Source of the DNA: Vicinamibacterales bacterium
GTDB lineage: Bacteria > Acidobacteriota > Vicinamibacteria > Vicinamibacterales > UBA2999
Direction of reading: 5' to 3'
DNA length: 64,000 nucleotides
Assembly: GCA_041394705.1 (NCBI GenBank)
Contig: JAWKHS010000015.1
Coordinates: 1 to 64,000 of the forward strand
This document shows, in pieces, positions 15,179 through 24,109 of this stretch; the stretch's first letter is position 1; the number at the start of each line of letters is the position of its first letter. Under the pieces are notes generated by a model. It made no database searches, had not been told where the DNA came from, and worked only from the letters and a program-made list of their open reading frames with translations. A program made the translations under genes and the position numbers.

Positions 15179-15862
15179 ATGCCGCCTGCCGTGGTCCTCC
15201 TGAGCGGAGGGCTCGACTCCTATACCGCCGCCGCCGTTGCCCGGCAGGACGGCTTCGCGCTGTATGCACTCACCGTTCGCTACGGGCAGCGGCATGCCCA
15301 GGAACTGCAGGCGGCGCGACGGGTCGCCGCGGCGCTCGGGGTCGAGCGCCACCTGGAAATCGGCGTGGACCTCGCCGGCATGGGCGGCTCCGCGCTGACC
15401 GCCGACATTCCGGTGCCGAAAGACGCGCCGATCGATCCCGCGTCGATTCCCGCCACCTACGTGCCGGCACGCAACACCGTCTTCCTGTCACTGGCCCTCG
15501 CCTGGGCCGAGGTCGTCGGCGCCGCCGATCTCGTGATCGGCGTGAACGCCCTGGACTACTCCGGCTACCCGGATTGCCGGCCCGAGTTCGTCCGCGCGTT
15601 CGAAGGACTCGCCGGGCTGGCGACGAAAGCGGGCGTGGAAGGCACCGCCTTCCGCGTCCACACGCCCCTCATCGCGTTGTCGAAGGCCGAGATCGTCAGG
15701 CTCGGCCTGTCGCTGGGCCTCGACTACGGACTGACCCACAGCTGCTACGATCCCGTCGCCGACGGCCGCCCGTGCGGGCGGTGCGACAGCTGCCGGCTGC
15801 GTGCCGCCGGCTTCGCCGCCGCCGGCGCCGCCGATCCCCTCGTTCTTCCGCCGCCGTCATGA
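15179..15862 (+). CDS. queC: 7-cyano-7-deazaguanine synthase
   Basis: QueC amidates and dehydrates 7-carboxy-7-deazaguanine to preQ0, the precursor of queuosine. The 227-residue protein has the ATP-pyrophosphatase loop SGGLDSYTAA, VRYGQRHAQEL, the Pro-rich YVPARNTVFLSLALA, GVNALDYSGYPDCRPEF and a zinc site formed by THSCYDP plus CGRCDSCRLR. Length is normal. Together with queE it supplies two steps of the pathway; queD and the later genes are not in the window. It overlaps the next gene by 4 bp. Confidence 0.96.
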   Translation: MPPAVVLLSGGLDSYTAAAVARQDGFALYALTVRYGQRHAQELQAARRVAAALGVERHLEIGVDLAGMGGSALTADIPVPKDAPIDPASIPATYVPARNTVFLSLALAWAEVVGAADLVIGVNALDYSGYPDCRPEFVRAFEGLAGLATKAGVEGTAFRVHTPLIALSKAEIVRLGLSLGLDYGLTHSCYDPVADGRPCGRCDSCRLRAAGFAAAGAADPLVLPPPS

Positions 15863-17046
15863 CCGAACGCCTCTACTACACCGACGCCCACCTGACTCGC
15901 TTCGAGTCCGACGTCGCCGGCTGCGTGCCGTCGGGCGACCGCCACGCCGTGACCCTGTCGGCCACGGCGTTCTACCCCACGTCCGGCGGACAGCCCCACG
16001 ACGTGGGCACGCTCGGCGGCCGCACCGTCCTGGACGTCGTGGACGACGACGCTGGAGCAGTGGTCCACCTGCTGGACGGCCCGCTGGCGATCGGGGCGCG
16101 CGTCGAAGGCCTCGTGGACTGGCGCCGCCGGTTCGACCACATGCAGCAGCACACGGGCCAGCACGTGCTCTCGGCTGCGTTCGAGGCCATGTGCCGCGCC
16201 AGGACCGAGAGCTTTCACCTGGGCGCCGCGGGCGCCACGATCGACCTCGACGCCGTGCTGCCGGCCGACAGCATCGCGGCCGCCGAGGACGACGCCAACC
16301 GCGTGGTCTGGGAGGACCGCGAGGTGCGGGTCCGGTTCGCCACGGCGGACGAGGCCGCCACGATGGGGCTGCGCAAGGCCTCGGAGCGGACGGGCACCCT
16401 CCGCCTGGTCGAGGTGGATCGCTACGACCTCTCGGCGTGCGGCGGCACGCACGTGCGCCGTACAGGCGGCATCGGCGTCATCGCCGTGACGGGCTGGGAG
16501 AAGTTCAAGGGCGGCACGCGCGTTCACTTCCTGTGCGGACACCGCGCCCTCGCCCAGCTGCGCGACTGGCGCGACGCGCTGGCCGCCACGGCCCGGGTCC
16601 TGTCGGTGTCCGCGGCGGAGCTCGCCCCGGCCATCGGGCGGCTGCAGGACGAGAACAAGGGGCTGGGCCGGACCGTTCGCACGCTCCAGTCGGACCTGGC
16701 CGGCCACCTGGCCCAGCGGCTCGTGGCCGAGGCGCGATCCGAGGAGGGCCGCGTGGCGGTGGTGCACACGCTCGACGGTTGGGACGCCGCCGGACTGAAG
16801 GCCGTGGCCGCCGCGGTGGCAGCATCGCCGGGTGGCTGCGCGGCGGTCTTCTCGGCCACCCAGCCGGCCCTCGTCGTCGTCGCCAGGGCCGCCGGCGTGC
16901 CCGTGGACGCCTCGGTCGTCCTCAAGGGGCTCATCGCCCGCTTCGGCGGGAAGGGCGGCGGGAAGCCCGACCTGGCGCAAGGCGGCGGGCTCGCCGGCGA
17001 TCCGGCCGACCTCCTGGCCGAAGCGCGCGCCCTGCTCCTGGGCTGA
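15859..17046 (+). CDS. Alanyl-tRNA editing protein (AlaX type II, with DHHA1)
   Basis: A 395-residue free-standing editing protein that hydrolyses Ser- or Gly-mischarged tRNA-Ala. An AlaRS-like editing domain carries the zinc motif HMQQHTGQHVLS (about residues 95-106) and the second ligand pair in SACGGTHVRRTG; the C-terminal part is a DHHA1 domain (about 250-395) ending GGKGGGKPDLAQGGG, the glycine-rich tail shared with AlaRS. The ATG at 15859 overlaps the queC stop, tying translation quality control to tRNA modification genes. Confidence 0.93.
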   Translation: MTERLYYTDAHLTRFESDVAGCVPSGDRHAVTLSATAFYPTSGGQPHDVGTLGGRTVLDVVDDDAGAVVHLLDGPLAIGARVEGLVDWRRRFDHMQQHTGQHVLSAAFEAMCRARTESFHLGAAGATIDLDAVLPADSIAAAEDDANRVVWEDREVRVRFATADEAATMGLRKASERTGTLRLVEVDRYDLSACGGTHVRRTGGIGVIAVTGWEKFKGGTRVHFLCGHRALAQLRDWRDALAATARVLSVSAAELAPAIGRLQDENKGLGRTVRTLQSDLAGHLAQRLVAEARSEEGRVAVVHTLDGWDAAGLKAVAAAVAASPGGCAAVFSATQPALVVVARAAGVPVDASVVLKGLIARFGGKGGGKPDLAQGGGLAGDPADLLAEARALLLG

Positions 17047-17084
17047 TCGCCCGGCGCGGCTGTCGCCGCCGGCGTCCAGGCGCC

Positions 17085-19490
17085 TTACAGCTCGCGGAGC
17101 GCCACCATCGGGTCGACGCGGGCCGTGCGCAAGGCCGGCAGTACGCCGGCGAGGAGCCCCGCCACGAGCAGCACCGCCGCAGCGGCCGCGAAGGCCGGCA
17201 GATCGAAGGGCCCGACGCCGTACAGGACCCCAGCCAGCGACCTGGCCAGCAGCATGGCGGCGCCCAGACCCACGAGGCCGCCCCACGACACGAGCGCCAG
17301 GCTTCGCCGCATCACGAGGGCCACCGTGTCGCCCCCGCTCGCGCCCAGGGCCAGCCGCAGGCCGATCTCCTTCGTCCGCTCGTTCACGGAGTAGGAGAGG
17401 ACGCCGTAGATGCCGAGGGCCGCCAGGAGGAGCGCGGCCAACGCGAAGAGCGCCAGGAGGGTCGTGCTGAGGCGCGGCAGGAACACGGCCCGCGCCAGGA
17501 TCTGGTCCACCGTGCTGAGCTCGTACAGCGGCTGCTGCCGATCCACGTCCCAGATCACGCGTTGGATCGTGCCGGCGAGCGCGGCCGGATCGCGCTCCGT
17601 GCGCGCCACGAGCGCCATGCCCGCCGACGGGCTCTGGCGCATCGGCAGGTACACCTGCTTCTTGGGCTCGCTGTCCAGCCCCTGGTTCCGCACGTCGCCG
17701 ACGACCCCGACGACTTCGCTCTTGCCGTGGGGATTCTGGATGATCTGCCCGACCGGGCTGCGGTCCGGGAAGTAGCGCCGCGCCATCGTCTGGTTGATGA
17801 CGCTCGTCCGCGGTCCGGTCTCCGCGTCTCGCTCGTCCAGGTAGCGGCCCTCGAGCAGGGGAATCCGCATCGTCTCGAAGTACCGCGGCGCCACGATGCG
17901 GACGTCGGCCAGCGGATCCTCGTTCGCGGGCGGCTGCTGCCCCTCCACGGTGAACGGGAGTGCGCCGGCCGCGCCGACGTCGTGCAGGGGCATGGCGGAG
18001 ACGGCCGAGGCCGCCGTGACTCCCGGAGCGCGCCGCAGCCGCTCCACGACCTCGTCGTAGAAGCGGGCCACCGAGGGTCGGGTGTTGTACTTCGTGGACG
18101 GCAGGAGCACGCGCGCCGCCACGAGGTTCGCGGGATCGAACCCGGGGCTCACCTGGAGCAGCTTCTGGAAGCTGCGCGTCATGAGGCCGGCGCCGACGAG
18201 CAGCACGAGCGCGAGCGCGACCTCCACCACCACGAGGCCGCCGAGCACGCGGCTGGCGTAGGCACTGCCGGTCGTGCCCGACGCGTCGTGCATGCGCTGC
18301 CGGAGGTCGCTCGCCGCCCTGAAGGCGGGCAGCGCGCCGAACAGCAGCGCCACCGCCATCGAGACGACCGTGGCGAATCCGAGCACGCCGCCGTCGAGGT
18401 GGATCGACTCCATCCGCGGCAGCCGGCCTTCCGGCAGCATCGCGAGCAGCCGCAGGCCGCCGACGGCGACGGCCAGTCCCAGGAGCCCTCCCCCGGCCGA
18501 CAACAGCGCCGCCTCGGCGAGCACGGGCCGCGCCACGGCCCACCGCCCCGCGCCGAGCGCCCCGCGCACCGCGATCTCGCGCCGGCGGCTCGACAGCCTC
18601 GCCAGGAGCAGGTTCGCCATGTTGGCGCACACGATCAGCAGGAGGAAGCCCACCGCGCCGAGGAGCACGAGCAGCGCCGGCCGCGCCGCCTCGACCAGCT
18701 GCTCGTGCGCCGCCACCACGCGCCCGCCCCAACGGTCGTTGCTCTCGGGATAGGCCTGGGCGATGCGGCGGGCCAGCACCGCGACCTCGTCCCCGGCCTG
18801 CGCCATGGTGGCGCCACCCGACAGCCGGCCGACGACCGTCAGCGACCGCGCGCGGCGCGAGGCGCCATGGATGTCCTTGGGATCGAACGCCAGGGGCGTC
18901 CAGACCTCGACATTCGTCGCCGTGGGGAACTCGAACCCCGGGGGCATGACGCCGACGACCGTGAACGGGACCGCGTCGAGCTGAATCGTGCGCCCGACGA
19001 CGCCCGGATCGGCGCCGAGCTGGCGCGTCCAGAACCCATGGCCGACGACGACGACCCGATCCGCGTCGACGACGGCTTCCTCCGGCGTGAACGTCCGGCC
19101 CAGCGCGGCCGACGCCTGGAGCACGGTGAAGAGGCCGGGCGTCGCTCGGACACCGGGCACGTTCAGGGGATCGCCGGTGCCGGCGTAGGAGAAGTCGACC
19201 TGGCGGAACGCCGCCAGGGACTGGAACGTCCTGGCCTCGCGCGACCAGTCGTCGAAGGTCGGGACCGACACCCGGTCGAGGTTCCCCTCGGGGTTCACCT
19301 CCCACACGAGCGCGAGGCGATCGGGCTCCGCGTATGGCAGCGGGTTCAGCACGACGGCCTTGATCACGCTGAAGATGGCGGTCGTGGCGCCGATACCGAG
19401 CGCCAGTGTCAGCAGCGACACGGCCAGGAACGTGGGTTGGCGGCGCAGTCCCCGGGCGGCGTACTTGAGCGCGGCGATCCAATCGGCCAT
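17085..19490 (-). CDS. Orphan FtsX/MacB-type permease (ADOP family)
   Basis: An 801-residue permease made of two MacB_PCD-FtsX units in one chain. The N-terminus (ALKYAARGLRRQPTFLAVSL) and first helix (LTLALGIGATTAIFSVI) are typical; a periplasmic domain, three helices with the REIAVRGALGAGR loop, a second periplasmic domain and three more helices with RTKEIGLRLALGAS follow, ending MVALREL. This matches the Acidobacterial duplicated orphan permeases, which lack their own ATPase gene nearby, as here. Substrate unknown. It begins 11 bp after the Dnmt2-like gene and is probably co-transcribed with it. Confidence 0.92.
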   Translation of the reverse strand: MADWIAALKYAARGLRRQPTFLAVSLLTLALGIGATTAIFSVIKAVVLNPLPYAEPDRLALVWEVNPEGNLDRVSVPTFDDWSREARTFQSLAAFRQVDFSYAGTGDPLNVPGVRATPGLFTVLQASAALGRTFTPEEAVVDADRVVVVGHGFWTRQLGADPGVVGRTIQLDAVPFTVVGVMPPGFEFPTATNVEVWTPLAFDPKDIHGASRRARSLTVVGRLSGGATMAQAGDEVAVLARRIAQAYPESNDRWGGRVVAAHEQLVEAARPALLVLLGAVGFLLLIVCANMANLLLARLSSRRREIAVRGALGAGRWAVARPVLAEAALLSAGGGLLGLAVAVGGLRLLAMLPEGRLPRMESIHLDGGVLGFATVVSMAVALLFGALPAFRAASDLRQRMHDASGTTGSAYASRVLGGLVVVEVALALVLLVGAGLMTRSFQKLLQVSPGFDPANLVAARVLLPSTKYNTRPSVARFYDEVVERLRRAPGVTAASAVSAMPLHDVGAAGALPFTVEGQQPPANEDPLADVRIVAPRYFETMRIPLLEGRYLDERDAETGPRTSVINQTMARRYFPDRSPVGQIIQNPHGKSEVVGVVGDVRNQGLDSEPKKQVYLPMRQSPSAGMALVARTERDPAALAGTIQRVIWDVDRQQPLYELSTVDQILARAVFLPRLSTTLLALFALAALLLAALGIYGVLSYSVNERTKEIGLRLALGASGGDTVALVMRRSLALVSWGGLVGLGAAMLLARSLAGVLYGVGPFDLPAFAAAAAVLLVAGLLAGVLPALRTARVDPMVALREL

Positions 19491-19501
19491 GGGGCCGGAT
19501 C

Positions 19502-20491
19502 TTACGTCCGACGCGGCGGCCCGGACCCCAAGATCGGCACCGGCCCGGCGGTCGTGGTCCAGCGCGCCCACGCGGACCCCGCGTCCGGGGCTGGTAGAAC
19601 CGCCGACAGCACCCACCGCACCGCACGCACCGACACGCTGTCGCCGACCAGGCGCCAGGCCGTGCCGAGCGGGAGCTCCGAGGGAAGGCGGTAGCCGGCG
19701 GGGAAGTCCAGCAGCCTGAGGATTTCGTCGGGCGAAAAGCGGCGCACGCCCGCGGGCGTGGCCAGATACGATCCGCTCCTGACGATGGACCGCCCGTAGG
19801 CCGAGGTGAAGCACGCGGCGCACGCGGCGGGATCGGCGGGGTCGACGACGCTCAGCGCGCGGGCGAAGCGACGCTCGAGGTCGGGTTCGCACAGGAGTTC
19901 CGGCCCGGGGGTGGCGTCGAGCAGCGAGGCGAGCGCGACCGGGACCGCGGTCCGGGCCGGCCAGTCGGCCAGCCCACCCCGGCGTGCCACGAGATAGAAG
20001 CGCCGGCGCCGGTTCGGCACGCCGAGTTCGGTCGGGCACAGCAGGGTCTCGCGGACGTCGTAGCCGGCCTGTCGCAGCACCGACCCGAGGCGGGCGTGGG
20101 CGCGCGAGCCCTGGAAGCCCGGCACGTTCTCGACCGCCACGGCGGGGGGACGCACCGCCTCCAGCGCGTCGATGACGGCCAGGAGGCCCCGGGCGCGCGG
20201 GTCGTCGAGATCGCGCTGGCGGCCGCGCGTGGTGAACGGCCGGCATGGGGGCGAGAGCCACCACAGGTCGGCGTCCCAGCGGAACCACGTCGCGCGCGGC
20301 ACCGTCTCGATCGCCAGAGGATGCACGGGGTGGCCGAAGTTCGCGGCGTAGGCACGCAGCGCGTGCCGGTTCTGGTCCACGGCGCCGACCACCGTCGCCT
20401 CCCCGGCCACGGCGGCCGCGCAGCCGCCGATGCCGCAGAACAGCTCGAGGACCCTGAACGGCCGAGGTGGAGTCACGGAACCTTGGCGCAT
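19502..20491 (-). CDS. Dnmt2-type cytosine-C5 methyltransferase (probable tRNA C38 methyltransferase)
   Basis: A 329-residue SAM-dependent C5 methyltransferase: motif I VLELFCGIGG, catalytic Cys83 in SPPCRPFT, ENV at 121-123 (AVENVPGF) and RRRRFYLVA. Several segments follow eukaryotic Dnmt2/TRDMT1 rather than restriction enzymes: SPPCRPFTTRGRQRD, LCPTELGVPNRRRR, the Dnmt2 signature CFT (227-229) in CFTSAYGRS, and FSPDEILRLLDFP then WRLVGDSVSV. Dnmt2 methylates C38 of tRNA-Asp; a Geobacter homologue acts on tRNA-Glu. There is no endonuclease partner. It stands 2.5 kb from queC and the tRNA editing gene. An orphan DNA methyltransferase is the alternative. Confidence 0.85.
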   Translation of the reverse strand: MRQGSVTPPRPFRVLELFCGIGGCAAAVAGEATVVGAVDQNRHALRAYAANFGHPVHPLAIETVPRATWFRWDADLWWLSPPCRPFTTRGRQRDLDDPRARGLLAVIDALEAVRPPAVAVENVPGFQGSRAHARLGSVLRQAGYDVRETLLCPTELGVPNRRRRFYLVARRGGLADWPARTAVPVALASLLDATPGPELLCEPDLERRFARALSVVDPADPAACAACFTSAYGRSIVRSGSYLATPAGVRRFSPDEILRLLDFPAGYRLPSELPLGTAWRLVGDSVSVRAVRWVLSAVLPAPDAGSAWARWTTTAGPVPILGSGPPRRT

Positions 20492-20575
20492 TCTGACACC
20501 GGACCCCTTCGCGGCCTCTTCATTCGGCGGCCGGCCGTGCCGATACTACGAAGAGTCAGCCCATCGGAGACGCCC

Positions 20576-21139
20576 ATGACCCGTCGACCCGCCGCCTCGT
20601 CCTGGATGCCCCTCGTTGCCTGCCTGTCGTTCGGGATCCTCGTCGCCGGAACCGCGGTCGAGGCCCAGCGCTGGGGCCGCCCCCGCACGCCCCGCTCCGG
20701 CGCGTGCTTCTACAGGAACGCGGACTTCCGTGGCGACTACTTCTGTATCGCCGTCGGCGACGAATACGATCAGATGCCAGAGGGCCTGAACGACCGGGTG
20801 TCGTCGATCAGGGTCTTCGGCGACGCCGAGGTCATCGCCTATCGCAATCCGAATTTCCGCGGCCGCTCGGAGCGCTTCGCCGAGGACGTCGAGAACCTGC
20901 AGACCGAGGGCTGGAACGACGCGATGTCGTCCGTGCAGGTGCGGCGGGTCTTCCGGCGGATGAGCCGGTCCGAGGCCGAGGAGATCGTCCGCCGCGCCTA
21001 CCGCTCGGTGCTGGGCCGCGATCCCGACCCCGGCGCGCGGGGCTACGTCGACCACGTCATGCAGGACCGCTGGACGCAGCGCGACGTCGAGCGGGAACTG
21101 CGCCGCAGCCCGGAGTACCGCCGCAAGCCGCCGGCGTAG
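20576..21139 (+). CDS. Secreted beta/gamma-crystallin-like protein with DUF4214 domain
   Basis: A 187-residue exported protein: signal peptide (about residues 1-30), a crystallin-type Greek-key region about residues 40-120 (CFYRNADFRGDYFCIAVGDE, then VIAYRNPNFRGRSERFAEDV and WNDAMSSVQV), resembling peptidase-inhibitor family I36, and a C-terminal DUF4214-like helical region (EEIVRRAYRSVLGRDPDPGA, RELRRSPEYR). GGAGA at 20565-20569 precedes the ATG at 20576. Likely extracellular; DUF4214 domains often occur in surface and S-layer-related proteins. Confidence 0.8.
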   Translation: MTRRPAASSWMPLVACLSFGILVAGTAVEAQRWGRPRTPRSGACFYRNADFRGDYFCIAVGDEYDQMPEGLNDRVSSIRVFGDAEVIAYRNPNFRGRSERFAEDVENLQTEGWNDAMSSVQVRRVFRRMSRSEAEEIVRRAYRSVLGRDPDPGARGYVDHVMQDRWTQRDVERELRRSPEYRRKPPA

Positions 21140-21170
21140 GGCGCTTCGCGCCGCCCGCGCCGGCGCCGTG

Positions 21171-21938
21171 TCAGCGCGGCGCCATCCGCAGCGCGCCGTC
21201 GAGCCGGATCACCTCGCCGTTCAGCATCTGGTTCTCCAGGACGTGCCGGACGAGCGCGCCGTATTCCTCGGGTCGTCCGAGCCGTGACGGGAACGGCACC
21301 TGCTGGCCGAGCGAGACGCGTGCGGCTTCGGGCAATGCAGCCAGGAGCGGTGTGTCGAAGATGCCCGGCGCGATCGTGACCACCCGGATGCCGAGCGGCG
21401 CGAACTCGCGCGCCACGGGCAGCGTCAGGGCCACGATGCCGCCCTTCGACGCGGCGTACGCCGGCTGGCCGATCTGACCGTCGTAGGCGGCGATCGAGGC
21501 GGTGTTGACGATGGCGCCCCGCTCGCCCGCCTCGTCGGGCGTGTTGGTGGCGATCACGGCGGCGGCCAGCCGGATCACGTTGAACGTCCCCGTGAGGTTG
21601 ACGCGAATCGTCCGCTCGAAGAGGTCGAGGGGGTGCGGCCCGTTTCTGCCCAGCACCTTGGCGGCCGGGCCGATGCCGGCGGCGTTCACCACGCCGTGCA
21701 GGCCGCCGAAGTGCGAGACCGCCGCCTGGACGGCCGCCTGGACATCCGCCTCGCTCGACACGTCGGTCTTCACGAAGGCCGCCCGCGCGCCCAGCGCCTC
21801 CGCCGTTGCGGCGCCCGTCTCGGCGTTCACATCGGCGAGGACCACGTGGCCGCCCGCGGCCACGATCGCCTCGGCCGCGGCGCGCCCCAGACCCGACGCG
21901 CCGCCGGTCGCGATGAACGTCTTGCCTTCGATCCGCAT
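21171..21938 (-). CDS. Short-chain dehydrogenase/reductase (3-hydroxyacyl-CoA dehydrogenase type II-like)
   Basis: A 255-residue NAD-dependent SDR. Motifs: cofactor loop ATGGASGLGRA at the N-terminus, DVNAETG acidic residue favouring NAD, NAAGIGPA, catalytic Ser in NTASIAAYDGQ and Tyr/Lys in YAASKGG, then VVTIAPGIFDTPLL. The sequence most resembles HSD17B10-type 3-hydroxyacyl-CoA dehydrogenases, which oxidise short-chain acyl-CoA intermediates. It is transcribed away from the neighbouring aldehyde dehydrogenase, with 126 bp between the starts; GGGAGTGA lies upstream of its ATG. Confidence 0.9.
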   Translation of the reverse strand: MRIEGKTFIATGGASGLGRAAAEAIVAAGGHVVLADVNAETGAATAEALGARAAFVKTDVSSEADVQAAVQAAVSHFGGLHGVVNAAGIGPAAKVLGRNGPHPLDLFERTIRVNLTGTFNVIRLAAAVIATNTPDEAGERGAIVNTASIAAYDGQIGQPAYAASKGGIVALTLPVAREFAPLGIRVVTIAPGIFDTPLLAALPEAARVSLGQQVPFPSRLGRPEEYGALVRHVLENQMLNGEVIRLDGALRMAPR

Positions 21939-22064
21939 CGGTCACTCCCTCGACGATGTCAGGCGTCGACCACCGAACGCCGGCGAACAGGATACCGCGG
22001 GCCGGCGGTGCGCCGGGCGGAGTACAATTCGTGACGGCCCGCGGGCGCGGGCCGGACCATCCAC

Positions 22065-23483
22065 ATGCGCTCGTATTCCAGCCTGTTCATCGGCGGCGAC
22101 TGGCGCGCGTCTTCCACCTCGGAGCGCGTCGACGTCGTCTCCTCGGCCACCGAGCAGGTGGTCGGCCACGTGCCGCGCGGCACGGCGGCCGATGTCGAGA
22201 GGGCCGTGACCGCAGCGCGCGCGGCCTTCGACGGCGAGTGGGGAGCCACCTCCATCGCCGAGCGTGCCGACTGGCTCGAGAAGCTTGCCGTCGCGATGAA
22301 GTCCCGCGTGCCCGACATCGCCTCGGCGATCGCCCACGAGGTGGGCACGGCGCTCGGGTACGCCACGAAGGTGCAAGCCGAGTTTCCGGTCGGGATGCTC
22401 GCCGCCAACGCCGGCTACGTACGCGAGGCGAAGCTCGAAGAGGAGCTCGGCAACTCACTGGTCGTCAAGGAACCCGTAGGCGTGGTGGGGTGCATCACGC
22501 CCTGGAACTATCCGCTCCACCAGGTGGTGTGCAAGGTGGCGCCGGCGCTCGCCGCGGGGTGCACCGTCGTGCTCAAGCCGGCCGAGCTCGCGCCGTTCAC
22601 GGCGTTCATGCTGGCCGACGCCGCCAGGGAGATTGGCCTGCCGGCCGGCGTCCTCAACATCGTGTCCGGACCCGGCCGCGTCGTGGGCGAGGCCATCGCG
22701 GCGCACCCGGGCGTCGACATGGTGAGCTTCACCGGCTCGCTCGCCGCCGGCCGCCGTGTCGCCGCCGTGGCCGGCGACGGCGTCAAGAAGGTCTGCCTCG
22801 AGCTCGGCGGCAAGTCCGCCTGCGTCGTCCTCGACGACGCGCCGTTCGAGAAGGCGATCCCGGCGGGCGTGAACCACTGCATGCAGAACGCCGGACAGAC
22901 CTGCTCCGCGTGGACACGCCTGCTCGTGCCGCGGGCGCGCCAGGCCGAGGCCATCGACCGGGCCGTGGCGCAGCTGTCGAAGCTGACCCTCGGGGACCCC
23001 TTCGACCCGGCGACGCGGCTCGGCCCGCTCGTGTCGGCCGCCCAGCGGGACACGGTGCTCGGGTACGTCGCGCAGGGCCGGAGCGAGGGCGCGCGGCTCG
23101 TCGCGGGCGGCGGGCGCCCAGCCGCCTTCTCCACTGGCTACTTCGTGGAGCCGACGATCTTCGCGGACGTCGACAACCGGATGACGATCGCCCAGGAGGA
23201 GATCTTCGGGCCGGTGCTCGCGATCGTGCCGTACGACACGGAGGACGACGCCGTCCGCCTCGCCAACGACTCCCCGTACGGGCTGTCGGGAGGCGTGTGG
23301 GCGGGTACGCCCGACCGCGCCATGGCCGTCGCCCGCCGGCTGCGGACCGGCCAGGTGGACGTGAACGGCGGACGCTTCAACCCGCTCGCGCCCTTCGGCG
23401 GCTTCAAGAAGTCGGGAATCGGCCGCGAGATCGGACCGCTCGCGCTCGATGAGTTCTTCGCGCTGAAGGCAATCCAACGCTAG
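22065..23483 (+). CDS. NAD-dependent aldehyde dehydrogenase
   Basis: A 472-residue ALDH-superfamily enzyme oxidising an aldehyde to its acid. Motifs: VGCITPWNYPLHQ, KPAELAPFTA, FTGSLAAGRRV, catalytic Glu in CLELGGKSA, catalytic Cys in QNAGQTCSAW, EEIFGPVLAI and PFGGFKKSGIGRE. No CoA-acylating features and no N- or C-terminal encapsulation helix are visible, so it is unlikely to be the missing microcompartment aldehyde dehydrogenase despite lying 13 kb away. A TACAAT -10 is at 22023-22028. Confidence 0.94.
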   Translation: MRSYSSLFIGGDWRASSTSERVDVVSSATEQVVGHVPRGTAADVERAVTAARAAFDGEWGATSIAERADWLEKLAVAMKSRVPDIASAIAHEVGTALGYATKVQAEFPVGMLAANAGYVREAKLEEELGNSLVVKEPVGVVGCITPWNYPLHQVVCKVAPALAAGCTVVLKPAELAPFTAFMLADAAREIGLPAGVLNIVSGPGRVVGEAIAAHPGVDMVSFTGSLAAGRRVAAVAGDGVKKVCLELGGKSACVVLDDAPFEKAIPAGVNHCMQNAGQTCSAWTRLLVPRARQAEAIDRAVAQLSKLTLGDPFDPATRLGPLVSAAQRDTVLGYVAQGRSEGARLVAGGGRPAAFSTGYFVEPTIFADVDNRMTIAQEEIFGPVLAIVPYDTEDDAVRLANDSPYGLSGGVWAGTPDRAMAVARRLRTGQVDVNGGRFNPLAPFGGFKKSGIGREIGPLALDEFFALKAIQR

Positions 23484-23499
23484 TGTCGCGCCGCCGATC

Positions 23500-24087
23500 A
23501 TGCTCGCTCCTCTAGCCGGCGTACTGGCCGGTGCCCTGCACGTGGTGGCTGGGCCGGACCACCTTGCGGCCGTCGCCCCGCTGGTCGCCAACGACGACCG
23601 GCCCGCCTGGCGGGCGGGATTCGCCTGGGGGCTCGGGCACACCGCCGGCGTCATGCTCGTCGGGCTCCTGCTGCTCGCGTTCCGCGAGCTCCTGCCCGTC
23701 GAGGCGCTGTCGGCCTGGAGCGAGCGGATGGTCGGCGCCGCCCTGGTGTCGGTGGGTGCCTGGGGGCTCTGGCGCGCCCACGCGGGCGCCTCCCACAGCC
23801 ACGCGTCCGGGACGCCGTCCTTCGCGATGGGCACGCTGCACGGCCTGGCCGGAAGCGCGCACCTCTACGGCGTGCTGCCGTCGCTCATGTTCGCGTCACG
23901 GGCCGACGCCGTCGCGTATCTCGGGGGGTTCGGGGCCGGTGCGGTCATGGCCATGACGGGATTCGCGGCGCTCGTCGGGGCGGTCTCCCTGGTCGGCGGA
24001 GGCGCGGCGGGACCGCTCCGCCGTGTCGTGCTCGTCGCGGCATCCACGGCCGCGGTCGTCGTGGGCGGCGCCTGGCTGCTGACGTAG
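23500..24087 (+). CDS. NicO/RcnA-like membrane transporter
   Basis: A 195-residue membrane protein with about six hydrophobic helices. The conserved polar motif of nickel/cobalt transporters is recognisable as HVVAGPDHLAAVAPL near residue 10 and GLGHTAG near residue 45, with a His-rich HAGASHSHASG loop in the middle and GTLHGLAGSAHLYG in the second half. It may move Ni/Co or another substrate; sulfite/cytochrome-assembly relatives exist. It lies 16 bp after the ALDH gene and 22 bp before the YeiH-like gene. Confidence 0.75.
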   Translation: MLAPLAGVLAGALHVVAGPDHLAAVAPLVANDDRPAWRAGFAWGLGHTAGVMLVGLLLLAFRELLPVEALSAWSERMVGAALVSVGAWGLWRAHAGASHSHASGTPSFAMGTLHGLAGSAHLYGVLPSLMFASRADAVAYLGGFGAGAVMAMTGFAALVGAVSLVGGGAAGPLRRVVLVAASTAAVVVGGAWLLT

Positions 24088-24109
24088 CGCATTCGGGACG
24101 CGCAGGGCG

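Noticed and set aside
15801..19694. Very long open frames on both strands across alaX, the FtsX permease and the Dnmt2-like gene
   Set aside because: Composition (His/Arg/Asp/Ala runs) and absence of motifs show they are shadows of the real genes; the real genes have full family signatures.
19502..20491. Reading the methyltransferase as part of a restriction-modification system
   Set aside because: No endonuclease nearby and the protein carries Dnmt2-specific motifs.
22065..23483. The aldehyde dehydrogenase as the missing microcompartment enzyme
   Set aside because: It has neither CoA-acylating features nor an encapsulation helix at either end and is 13 kb from the shell genes.
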